Assembly (NCBI RefSeq): GCF_036169555.1
Contig: NZ_CP108032.1
Span: 1,984,001 to 2,048,000, forward strand
Length of the DNA stretch: 64,000 nucleotides
Source of the DNA: Streptomyces sp. NBC_00306
Lineage (GTDB): Bacteria; Actinomycetota; Actinomycetes; Streptomycetales; Streptomycetaceae
Direction of reading: 5' to 3'
Positions 57,317 to 64,000 of this stretch are shown piece after piece (positions within the stretch are counted from its first letter, which is position 1; every line of letters begins with the position of its first letter). The translations under genes were made by a program, and so were the position numbers. A model generated the notes under the pieces. It searched no databases and was not told where the DNA came from. It worked only from the letters and a program-made list of their open reading frames with translations.

Positions 57317-57928
57317 TCACCTGCCGGGGGGCGTGGGGGTCGGCTTCGCGGGCGGGTTCGACGGCGTGAGTGCCGCGGGGTCGGGGGCGTCGGGCGCCGT
57401 GCGGGGTACGGCTCCGGGCGGCTGCGCCCCGGACACGGGGGCGGAGGAGGCCGTCGCGGGAGACGGGGCGGCGGGGACGGCGACGGGGGACGGCGTGGGC
57501 TCGGTCGCCGTCAGGGGGGTCTCGGCGATCTCCAGGGGTGAGGGGGCGGGCGAAGGCCGGGCCGTCGCCTTGCCGGGCACGCCGCGGACCGTGCCGTCCG
57601 GATCGATGAAGGCGGGGTTGCCGCCCGGCACCATGCCCAGCTCGCGGGCCCGCCGCTCCAGCGCGTCCGGGGCGGAGTAACTGTCCACGTCCCGCTGGAG
57701 CGCCTGCTGCTCGTCGGTGAGCTCGGTGGTCTCCCGCTTGAGCTCGCTCAGCTCGAACGAGCCTTCGTTGAGGGAGGAGTTCAGCAGCAGCAGTGTGATG
57801 AGCCCACCGCCGAGGAGCACGACGACCAGCAGCACGAAGGGGGTACGTGCCGCGGTGCTCGGTCCTGCCGGCATCAGCCGGGCCAGCCGGGCGGCGCGTC
57901 CCTTCAGCTGCTTGGCCGCTTCGCTCAC
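57317..57928 (-). CDS. ftsL: Septum formation initiator FtsL
   Basis: The 203-aa bitopic protein has a cytoplasmic lead, one membrane helix (TPFVLLVVVLLGGGLITLLLL), an external leucine-zipper-like coiled coil (FELSELKRETTELTDEQQALQRDV) and a long Pro/Ala/Thr tail (residues 125-203) that is probably disordered. It forms a complex with FtsQ and FtsB-type partners. The GTG at 57928 follows GGGAGG. It lies 298 bp downstream of rsmH, the longest gap in the cluster. Confidence 0.88.
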   Translation of the reverse strand: MSEAAKQLKGRAARLARLMPAGPSTAARTPFVLLVVVLLGGGLITLLLLNSSLNEGSFELSELKRETTELTDEQQALQRDVDSYSAPDALERRARELGMVPGGNPAFIDPDGTVRGVPGKATARPSPAPSPLEIAETPLTATEPTPSPVAVPAAPSPATASSAPVSGAQPPGAVPRTAPDAPDPAALTPSNPPAKPTPTPPGR

Positions 57929-58063
57929 CGCATCCTCCCGATCGCCTCTCGACCTGTCCGTCCCCTCGGCACGGGCCCGGGGCGTGTTTGAGAAGGAACG
58001 CCGTCCGCCCGTAGGGCGGGCCCCGCGGCGTCCGGTGCGTGCCATCGCCGGGCGGAGGAGCAC

Positions 58064-58104
58064 CCTCGTACGAGATGTACTCGGGCGACTCCGACAGCAT
58101 CGCG
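58064..58104 (+). repeat. Intergenic repeat, copy B (shared with 14678-14718)
   Basis: The 20-bp core at 58077-58096 is identical to 14691-14710, and the outer cctcgtac block also matches. The palindrome CTCGTACGAG (58065-58074) is part of this copy only. On the minus strand it begins MLSESPEY, as copy A does. Confidence 0.7.
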
Positions 58105-58159
58105 CGAGTGCGTGCCGGCATCGCGCGAGTGCGTGTCGGCATCGCGCGGGTACGTGCCG
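58097..58159. repeat. Three tandem 21-bp repeats in the rsmH-ftsL gap
   Basis: Units at 58097-58117, 58118-58138 and 58139-58159 share gcatcgcgcgagtgcgtgccg-like sequence, with one change in unit 2 and two in unit 3. The tract follows repeat copy B directly. A short CCGCCC/GGGCGG hairpin (58005-58019) lies nearer ftsL. Nothing else in this gap looks like a gene. Confidence 0.75.
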
Positions 58160-58226
58160 GGCGGCGCAGGACAGGCGGGATTTCGCGAACACGCCCCAGC
58201 GGCCGTGGCAGTCCCGTGCGCCTGCC

Positions 58227-59183
58227 TCACCGCACGTCCTCCCGGATGCGCTGCGCACCCCTCAGACGCGCGGGCGCGGCGCGGCGGTTCTCGGCGATCT
58301 CGTCCTCCGTCGGCAGTTCCGCGCCCCTGGTCAGCAGCTTCAGCCGCGGCTGGTACTCCTCGGGGACGACGGGCAGACCGGCCGGGGCCGTATTGGCCGC
58401 GCCGGCCGCGAAGACCTGCTTGACCAGCCGGTCCTCGAGCGAGTGGTACGACAGCACGGCGATCCGGCCGCCGACCGACAACGCCCCGACGGCCGCCGGG
58501 ATCGCCCGCTCCAGCACGCTGAGCTCGCCGTTCACCTCGATGCGCAGGGCCTGGAAGGTGCGCTTGGCCGGGTTGCCGCCGGTGCGCTTGGCGGCCTGCG
58601 GCAGCGCGTCACGGATCAGCTCGACCAGACGGGCGCTGTTGCTGAAGGGCTCCTTCTCACGCTCCCGCACGACCGCTGAGACGATCCGCTTGGCCTGCTT
58701 CTCCTCGCCGTACGCCCGCAGGATCCGCACCAGCTCGCCGGCCGGGTAGGTGTTGAGCACCTCGGCGGCGCTCATGCCGGTCGTCTGGTCCATCCGCATG
58801 TCGAGCGGTGCGTCCTGGGCGTAGGCGAAGCCGCGGTCGGCCTCGTCGAGCTGCATGGAGGAGACACCGAGGTCGAAGAGGACGCCCTCGACGCGCGGGA
58901 TGCCGAGGCGGCCCAGCACATCGGGGAGTTCGTCGTAGACGGCGTGGACGAGCGTGGCCCGGTCTCCGAAGGGGGCGAGCCGTTCACCGGAGAGCCGCAG
59001 GGCCTCCTTGTCCCGGTCGAGGGCGACGAGGCGCGCCTCGGGGAACCGGGTGAGCAGTGCCTCGCTGTGTCCGCCGAGGCCGAGGGTGCAGTCGACGACG
59101 ACCGAACCCGGTCGCTCCAGGGCCGGGGCCAACAGGTCCAGGCACCGCTGGAGCATCACCGGGACGTGTCGGGTATTGCTCAA
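58227..59183 (-). CDS. rsmH: 16S rRNA m4C1402 methyltransferase RsmH (MraW)
   Basis: The 318-aa SAM-dependent enzyme methylates C1402 of 16S rRNA. The SAM loop is [16 protein letters not shown], with LDRDKEAL, and [20 protein letters not shown] and YSHSLEDR-like [12 protein letters not shown] further on. The start is TTG at 59183 ([12 protein letters not shown]) with GAGAGG upstream; no ATG or GTG fits. It opens the main dcw cluster. Confidence 0.93.
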   Translation of the reverse strand: MSNTRHVPVMLQRCLDLLAPALERPGSVVVDCTLGLGGHSEALLTRFPEARLVALDRDKEALRLSGERLAPFGDRATLVHAVYDELPDVLGRLGIPRVEGVLFDLGVSSMQLDEADRGFAYAQDAPLDMRMDQTTGMSAAEVLNTYPAGELVRILRAYGEEKQAKRIVSAVVREREKEPFSNSARLVELIRDALPQAAKRTGGNPAKRTFQALRIEVNGELSVLERAIPAAVGALSVGGRIAVLSYHSLEDRLVKQVFAAGAANTAPAGLPVVPEEYQPRLKLLTRGAELPTEDEIAENRRAAPARLRGAQRIREDVR

Positions 59184-59528
59184 AGCGCCCTCTCAGGTCC
59201 GCCGCGGGCCTCGACCGACCGGCGAGCGGAGGGAGGCCGAGCCGTACGTGAATGCCGCACACGCGGGGAGACTCTTGGAAATGTGCAGGGTGTGAACGTG
59301 CAGGATGTGTCGGTGAACTGCGCGTCACTTTAGTCCACCGGCCCCTTCGGTCAATCAACCGGCTGGCGCGTCGCGCAGGGGTGACGCACCCGTCGCGCAT
59401 GACCGCACTTCACCCGAACGGGCCCTTCCGTGTCCCCCCTGTGGGTTAGCTCACAACAAGCCCTGTTGATGTTCTTTGTCCCCTCTCACAGCAGGCCTCG
59501 AAGGCCTGTGCCCATTACCGTCATTGTC
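59184..59528. promoter_or_regulatory. Divergent region between rsmH and the carbonic anhydrase gene
   Basis: The 345-bp gap holds the dcw promoter on the minus strand and the carbonic anhydrase promoter on the plus strand. TACCGT at 59516-59521 is 7 nt before the ATG at 59529. CAGGCCT (59492-59498) and AGGCCTG (59502-59508) form a small inverted repeat at the position of the -35. Repeated gtgcagg-tgtg units lie near 59283-59310. No MraZ reading frame is visible. Confidence 0.5.
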
Positions 59529-60071
59529 ATGACGACTTCTGCTCACCACTCCGCCGACGCCGCGCGTACGGGTGGGACGGTCACCGATCGTCTCGTCGAA
59601 GCGAACCAGCGATACGCAGCCCGTTTCCAGGACCCGGGCATGGACGCCCGCCCCGTGCTCCAGGTGGCCGTCGTCGCGTGCATGGACGCGCGGCTCGATC
59701 TGCACGACGCGCTCGGACTGGAACTGGGCGACTGCCACACGATCCGGAACGCCGGCGGCGCGGTGACGGACGACGTCATCCGCTCGCTCACCATCAGCCA
59801 GCGGGCCCTCGGCACTCGCAGCGTCATACTCATCCACCACACGGGCTGCGGCCTCGAGTCGCTGACCGAGGACTTCCGGCACGAGCTGGAGGAAGAGGTG
59901 GGGCAGCGTCCGCCGTGGGCGGTGGAGGCGTTCCGCGACGTCGACCAGGACGTGCGCCAGTCGATGCAGCGGGTGCGGACCTCCCCCTTCCTGGTGCACA
60001 CCGATGACGTCCGCGGTTTTGTCTTCGACGTGAAGCAGGGACTGTTGCGGGAGATCGACCCCGCGGTGTGA
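59529..60071 (+). CDS. Beta-class carbonic anhydrase
   Basis: The 180-aa zinc enzyme interconverts CO2 and bicarbonate. Zinc ligands are Cys51 and Asp53 in VVACMDARLD, and His and Cys in LIHHTGCGLESL. The overall length is typical of the short beta class. The start at 59529 (MTTSAHHSADA) has a TACCGT hexamer 7 nt before; the longer frame to 59430 is not conserved. It lies beside the dcw cluster but is transcribed away from it. Confidence 0.93.
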   Translation: MTTSAHHSADAARTGGTVTDRLVEANQRYAARFQDPGMDARPVLQVAVVACMDARLDLHDALGLELGDCHTIRNAGGAVTDDVIRSLTISQRALGTRSVILIHHTGCGLESLTEDFRHELEEEVGQRPPWAVEAFRDVDQDVRQSMQRVRTSPFLVHTDDVRGFVFDVKQGLLREIDPAV

Positions 60072-60121
60072 CCGGACGAACACCCGGAGATAACACAGCA
60101 GATCCGGCAAATCCCTCCCAG

Positions 60122-60130
60122 TTGTCCACA
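60122..60130 (+). promoter_or_regulatory. DnaA box TTGTCCACA
   Basis: The 9-mer is the exact preferred Streptomyces DnaA-binding sequence. It stands alone in the 200-bp gap between the carbonic anhydrase and moxR genes. One box cannot be an origin. It could let DnaA influence moxR or be a chance match. Confidence 0.6.
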
Positions 60131-60271
60131 GGCGAGTGACACGAAGCGGTAACGCCAACAAGAATGCGTCTGTGACACCCTTCCGGAACTTCCGGAGACC
60201 GGTGTTCGTGTTTTTGGTGGGCCGGGCCGTTCCATACGCACCGGCCCGTAGAACGGGCCGAGGAGGGCCGG

Positions 60272-61318
60272 GTGACGACCTATGACGATCGAGCGAGCCT
60301 CACAGATCTGACCACCACCGCGGATCGTGTCCGCAGGTCGGTCGAGGGTGTGATCGAGGGCAAGCCAGAGGTCGTACGGCTTTCGCTGACCGTGCTGCTC
60401 GCCGAAGGACATCTGCTCATCGAAGATGTCCCGGGCGTGGGCAAGACGATGCTGGCCAAGGCGCTGGCGCGATCCATCGACTGTTCCGTGCGGCGTATCC
60501 AGTTCACGCCGGACCTGCTGCCGTCGGACATCACCGGTGTGTCGATCTTCGACCAGCAGCAGCGTGACTTCGAGTTCAAGCCGGGCGCGATCTTCGCCCA
60601 GATCGTGATCGGCGACGAGATCAACCGTGCGTCGCCGAAGACGCAGTCGGCGCTGCTGGAGTCGATGGAGGAGCGCCAGGTCACGATGGACGGCAACACC
60701 TATGAACTGCCCAGTCCGTTCATGGTGGTGGCCACGCAGAACCCGGTCGAGATGGAGGGCACCTACCCGCTGCCGGAGGCTCAGCGCGACCGTTTCATGG
60801 CGCGGGTCTCCATCGGCTATCCGAGCGCGGAGGCCGAGCTGCAGATGCTCGACGTGCACGGCGGTGTCTCCCCGCTGGACGACCTTCAGCCGGTGGCGCA
60901 CGCGCACGACATCGTGAAGCTGATCGACGCCGTGCGCACCGTGCATGTCGCCGACTCCGTCCGGCGGTACGCGGTGGAGTTGGTCGCTGCCACCCGTAAC
61001 CACCCGGACCTCAGACTCGGTGCATCGCCGCGTGCCACGCTGCATCTGCTGCGTGCCGCCAAGGCCACGGCCGCGCTCAACGGCCGGGAGTACGCACTGC
61101 CGGACGACGTCCAGTCGCTCGTGGTGCAGGTCCTCGCGCACCGTCTGCTGCCCACCGCCCAGGCCCAGTTGAACCGGCGCACCGCGGAGCAGGTCGTGCT
61201 GGAGATCCTTCAGCGCACTCCCGTGCCGACGGCCGAGGGCACGGAGACGTCCTACATCGCGGGCCGTCCGGTCCAGCCGCCGCTCTACGGCCAGCAGCCC
61301 GGCGCCCGGCGGCTGTGA
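60272..61318 (+). CDS. MoxR-type AAA+ ATPase
   Basis: The 348-aa AAA+ protein has Walker A DVPGVGKTMLAKAL, Walker B FAQIVIGDEINRASPKTQ, and sensor and arginine-finger stretches (VVATQNPVEMEGTYPLPEAQ). MoxR ATPases act as chaperones for partner proteins, often von Willebrand or DUF58 proteins, and the next gene encodes a DUF58 protein. The start is GTG with AGGAGGG upstream. A CGGCCCG/CGGGCCG hairpin (60242-60260) lies directly before the ribosome site. Confidence 0.94.
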   Translation: MTTYDDRASLTDLTTTADRVRRSVEGVIEGKPEVVRLSLTVLLAEGHLLIEDVPGVGKTMLAKALARSIDCSVRRIQFTPDLLPSDITGVSIFDQQQRDFEFKPGAIFAQIVIGDEINRASPKTQSALLESMEERQVTMDGNTYELPSPFMVVATQNPVEMEGTYPLPEAQRDRFMARVSIGYPSAEAELQMLDVHGGVSPLDDLQPVAHAHDIVKLIDAVRTVHVADSVRRYAVELVAATRNHPDLRLGASPRATLHLLRAAKATAALNGREYALPDDVQSLVVQVLAHRLLPTAQAQLNRRTAEQVVLEILQRTPVPTAEGTETSYIAGRPVQPPLYGQQPGARRL

Positions 61319-62667
61319 TGCCGGCCGAGGGCCCCGGTGCCACCGAGGGCAATGCCTCGGGCGGGGTGCGTGCGGCTCTGGGCGGGCTGACCACACGCGG
61401 CCGCTCGTTCCTCGCGGCCGGCATCGCCGCGGCGATCTGCGCGTACGTCCTCGGGCAGAGCGATCTGCTGCGGGTCGGCCTGCTGCTCGCCGTGCTGCCC
61501 CTGGTCTGTGTGGCGGTGCTCTACCGCACCCGCTACCGGGTTGCGGGCAGCAGGCGGCTCTCGCCGTCGCGGGTGCCGGCCGGTTCCGAGGCCCGGGTGC
61601 ATCTGCGGATGGACAACGTCTCGCGGCTGCCCACCGGACTGCTGATGCTCCAGGACCACGTGCCCTACGTCCTCGGCCCGCGGCCCCGGTTCGTGCTCGA
61701 CCGTGTGGAGGCCGGCGGACGCCGCGAGGTGTCCTACCGGGTGCGGTCGGACCTGCGCGGGCGCTATCCGCTCGGGCCGCTCCAGCTGCGGCTGAGCGAT
61801 CCGTTCGGCATGTGCGAACTGACCCGCTCCTTCAGCGCGTTCGACACCCTCACGGTGATCCCGCGGACGGAGTCGCTGCCGCCGGTGCGACTGGCGGGCG
61901 AGGCCTCGGGGTACGGCGACGGGCGCCAGCGCTCCCTGGCGCTGGCCGGCGACGACGACGTCATCCCGCGCACCTACCGGCACGGCGACGATCTGCGCCG
62001 GGTGCACTGGCGTTCCACCGCGCGCTACGGCGAACTGATGGTGCGCCGTGAGGAGCAGCCCCAGCGGTCGCGCTGCACCGTGCTGCTCGACACCCGGCGC
62101 GGCGCCTACCAGGGGGCCGGTCCCGACTCGGCCTTCGAATGGGCCGTCTCGGGCGCCGCGTCCGCGCTGGTCCATATGCTCGAACGGGGCTTCGCGGTGC
62201 GGCTGTTGACCGACACCGGCAGTTCGGTGCCGGGCGAGGGCGCGGACGGGTTCGCGGGCTCGACCCAGGAGTCCGCGGACTCCGCGGGTCTGATGATGGA
62301 CACCCTCGCGGTCGTCGACCACTCCGACGGCGGCGGGCTCTCCCGGGCGTACGACGTGCTGCGCGGCGGGAACGAAGGACTCCTGGTCGCGTTCTTCGGC
62401 GACCTCGACGAGGAGCAGGCGACGCTCGCCGCGCGGATGCGCCATCGCAGCGGCGCCGCCGTCGCCTTCGTCCTCGACAGCGGCACCTGGGTGACGAGCG
62501 GTGCCGTGGCCGGCGCGATCGACGAGCGGCTGCGGCTGCTGCGGGAGTCCGGCTGGACCGCGCTCGCCGTGGCGCCGGGGGCCCCGCTCGCCGATCTGTG
62601 GCAGCAGGCGGGCCATCAGCGCACCGAGTCCAGCAGCACGAACGGCAATTCTGGGGGTTGGACATGA
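61318..62667 (+). CDS. DUF58 domain protein
   Basis: The 449-aa protein has two or three N-terminal membrane helices (FLAAGIAAAICAYVLG, LLLAVLPLVCVAVLYRTR), a beta-rich middle, and the DUF58 motif RRVHWRSTARYGELMVRREEQP with a VWA-like fold behind it. The ATG at 61318 overlaps the moxR TGA by one base, and a GTG at 61315 is an alternative. It should work with MoxR and the transglutaminase-like protein, probably on the cell envelope. Confidence 0.9.
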   Translation: MPAEGPGATEGNASGGVRAALGGLTTRGRSFLAAGIAAAICAYVLGQSDLLRVGLLLAVLPLVCVAVLYRTRYRVAGSRRLSPSRVPAGSEARVHLRMDNVSRLPTGLLMLQDHVPYVLGPRPRFVLDRVEAGGRREVSYRVRSDLRGRYPLGPLQLRLSDPFGMCELTRSFSAFDTLTVIPRTESLPPVRLAGEASGYGDGRQRSLALAGDDDVIPRTYRHGDDLRRVHWRSTARYGELMVRREEQPQRSRCTVLLDTRRGAYQGAGPDSAFEWAVSGAASALVHMLERGFAVRLLTDTGSSVPGEGADGFAGSTQESADSAGLMMDTLAVVDHSDGGGLSRAYDVLRGGNEGLLVAFFGDLDEEQATLAARMRHRSGAAVAFVLDSGTWVTSGAVAGAIDERLRLLRESGWTALAVAPGAPLADLWQQAGHQRTESSSTNGNSGGWT

Positions 62668-64000
62668 GCGGTCGCGGACGGCTGGCGCTGTGCGCGTTCG
62701 CTGCCACAGTGATGGCATCGGGCGCGATCCTGCCGCTGATCGACACGGCCGGCTGGATGGTGCAGGCGGCGTTCCTGCTGGCCGTCCAGAGCGGCGCGGG
62801 CGCCCTGACCCGGCGGGTACCGCTGGCCAGGCCGCTCACGGTCCTCGTGCAGGCGCTCGTCGGACTGCTGCTGCTCACGGTGGTCTTCGCCCGGGACCAC
62901 GCGCTCCTCGGCGTGCTGCCGGGCCCGGAGGCCTTCCAGCACTTCGGCACCCTGCTCTCCGCCGGCGGCGAGGACGTCGGGCGGTACGCGATCCCGGCGC
63001 CCGCGACCGACGGCATCCGCCTGATGGTGATCGGCGGGGTCATGGTGATCGGCCTGACGGTGGACGCCCTCGCGGTGACCTTCCGCAGCGCCGCACCCGC
63101 CGGTCTGCCGCTCCTCGCGCTCTATTCGGTCGCGGCCGGCCTGGCGGGCGGCGGCGCGAGCTGGCTGTGGTTCCTGCTGGCCGCCTGCGGCTATCTGGTG
63201 CTCCTGCTGGCCGAGGGCCGGGACCGGCTCTCGCAGTGGGGTCGGGTCTTCGGCGGAGCCGTGCCCGCACAGGGGCGCAGCGCCCAGGGCTTCGACCCGG
63301 CCGGCGGCAATCCGCTCGCCCCGGTGCGCACCGGGCGGCGGATCGGCGCTCTCGCACTGGGCGTGGCGCTCGTGGTCCCGGCGGCGCTGCCGGCCCTGGA
63401 CGGCGGGCTGCTGGCCTCCACGGGCAACGGCACGGGCGGCGGGGGCGGCGGCACGATCAATGCGGTGAACCCGCTGGTCTCCCTCCAGGACAGCCTGCGG
63501 CAGCCCGACAACCGCGAGGTCATCCGCTACCGGACCAACGCACCGGACACCCAGGACCTCTATCTGCGGATCGTGGCGCTGGACCAGTTCGACGGCACGG
63601 CGTGGAAGACCTCGCAGCGCGACATCACCGATATCCCGCGCCGCCTTCCGCAGCCGGACGGTCTCAGCCCGTCGGTCGGCGCCACCGAGATCAGGACGAA
63701 CATCACGGCCGCCGGTTCCTACCGGCAGAGCTGGCTGCCGCTCCCCTACCCGGCGACCGACGTGGACATCAAGGGCCGCTGGCGCTTCGAGCCCGTCGGC
63801 CGGACGGTGGTCGGCGACAGCGGCCAGTCGACCCGGGGCGCGAAGTACTCCGTCAGCAGCCTGATGGTGAAGCCGACGGCCGAGCAGCTCGCGAGCGCTC
63901 CGCCGGCCCCGGCCTCGCTGGTGCGCGAGTACACCAAGGTGCCCGAGGTCCTGCCGGACGTGGTCGAGGACACCGCGAAGAAGGTCACCGAGGGCGCCGC
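62664..64000 (+). CDS. TgpA-like membrane transglutaminase, cut by window edge
   Basis: This 445-codon 5' fragment begins MSGRGRLALCAFAATVMASG and overlaps the DUF58 stop by 4 bp. Seven or so hydrophobic segments (for example LTVLVQALVGLLLLTVVFA and LLALYSVAAGLAGGGASWLW) lead to an extracellular region starting near residue 260, with YRTNAPDTQDLYLRIVALDQFDG typical of the TgpA N-terminal domain (DUF3488). The transglutaminase core with its Cys-His-Asp triad would lie beyond 64000. Confidence 0.88.
   Translation, partial: MSGRGRLALCAFAATVMASGAILPLIDTAGWMVQAAFLLAVQSGAGALTRRVPLARPLTVLVQALVGLLLLTVVFARDHALLGVLPGPEAFQHFGTLLSAGGEDVGRYAIPAPATDGIRLMVIGGVMVIGLTVDALAVTFRSAAPAGLPLLALYSVAAGLAGGGASWLWFLLAACGYLVLLLAEGRDRLSQWGRVFGGAVPAQGRSAQGFDPAGGNPLAPVRTGRRIGALALGVALVVPAALPALDGGLLASTGNGTGGGGGGTINAVNPLVSLQDSLRQPDNREVIRYRTNAPDTQDLYLRIVALDQFDGTAWKTSQRDITDIPRRLPQPDGLSPSVGATEIRTNITAAGSYRQSWLPLPYPATDVDIKGRWRFEPVGRTVVGDSGQSTRGAKYSVSSLMVKPTAEQLASAPPAPASLVREYTKVPEVLPDVVEDTAKKVTEGA

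Noticed and set aside
58097..58159. Possible CRISPR array from 21-bp repeats
   Set aside because: The units are directly adjacent with no spacers, and no cas gene is near.
59430..59528. In-frame N-terminal extension of the carbonic anhydrase
   Set aside because: The extension is low-complexity, not family-like, and the -10-like TACCGT points to the ATG at 59529.

Overview
The window is a 64 kb piece of a high-GC actinobacterial chromosome, almost certainly Streptomyces or a close relative. The evidence is very high GC, abundant GTG starts, ATGA/GTGA operon overlaps, a PriA-type HisA, the divIVA-yggT-sepF-ylmE-ylmD-ftsZ-ftsQ-murG-ftsW-murD-mraY-murF-murE-ftsI-ftsL-rsmH order, and a translational-type T-box before ileS. 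Most of it is conserved core chromosome. I found no insertion sequence, prophage, CRISPR array, rRNA or tRNA.

Layout. 1-10.4 kb, mainly minus strand: the histidine operon hisD-hisC-hisB-(55-aa membrane protein)-hisH-priA-ridA-hisF, then a P450 gene, an ArsR-family regulator with an MFS transporter, a small divergent DinB-fold gene, and hisI next to the start of trpE. 10.6-19.4 kb: a predicted beta-solenoid membrane protein, a helical-repeat protein, a Lon-N-domain protein, a YbaK-type deacylase, a very small bL37-like ribosomal protein gene, an ABC exporter, a NYN-domain protein and a small basic protein. 19.4-30.3 kb: dnaE, a DUF2252 protein, a membrane protein, a membrane-anchored thioredoxin-fold protein, phoD, a Ser/Thr kinase, and a dienelactone hydrolase gene broken by a frameshift. 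30.3-37.5 kb: an MscS channel, an SDR, a Na+/H+ antiporter, then GNAT-rluD-lspA and a TraR/DksA zinc-finger protein with a histone-H1-like tail. 37.3-40.7 kb: the T-box and ileS. 41-59.2 kb, minus strand: the cell-division and cell-wall (dcw) cluster. 59.5-64 kb, plus strand: a beta-carbonic anhydrase, then an overlapping MoxR ATPase, DUF58 and transglutaminase-like operon cut by the window end.

How genes work together. The his genes are translationally coupled. The dcw genes make lipid II (murE, murF, mraY, murD, murG), polymerise and cross-link it at the septum (ftsW, ftsI, ftsL, ftsQ), and place the ring or tip machinery (ftsZ, sepF, divIVA). murC and ftsA are absent from the cluster and I see no mraZ before rsmH.

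Most interesting signals: (i) a perfect 23-bp inverted repeat that contains the -35 and spacer of the arsR-like promoter; (ii) two identical 10-bp direct repeats two helical turns apart upstream of the P450; (iii) a T-box leader whose 3' hairpin hides the ileS Shine-Dalgarno; (iv) a 22-codon bL37-like gene; (v) at least eight genes with a TAnnnT hexamer 6-8 nt before the start codon, suggesting leaderless mRNAs; (vi) an intergenic repeat shared by two distant gaps, plus a 3 x 21-bp tandem repeat between rsmH and ftsL; (vii) a perfect DnaA box between the carbonic anhydrase and moxR genes. No wholly new multi-gene system is obvious. The least explained genes are the beta-solenoid membrane protein and its neighbour.
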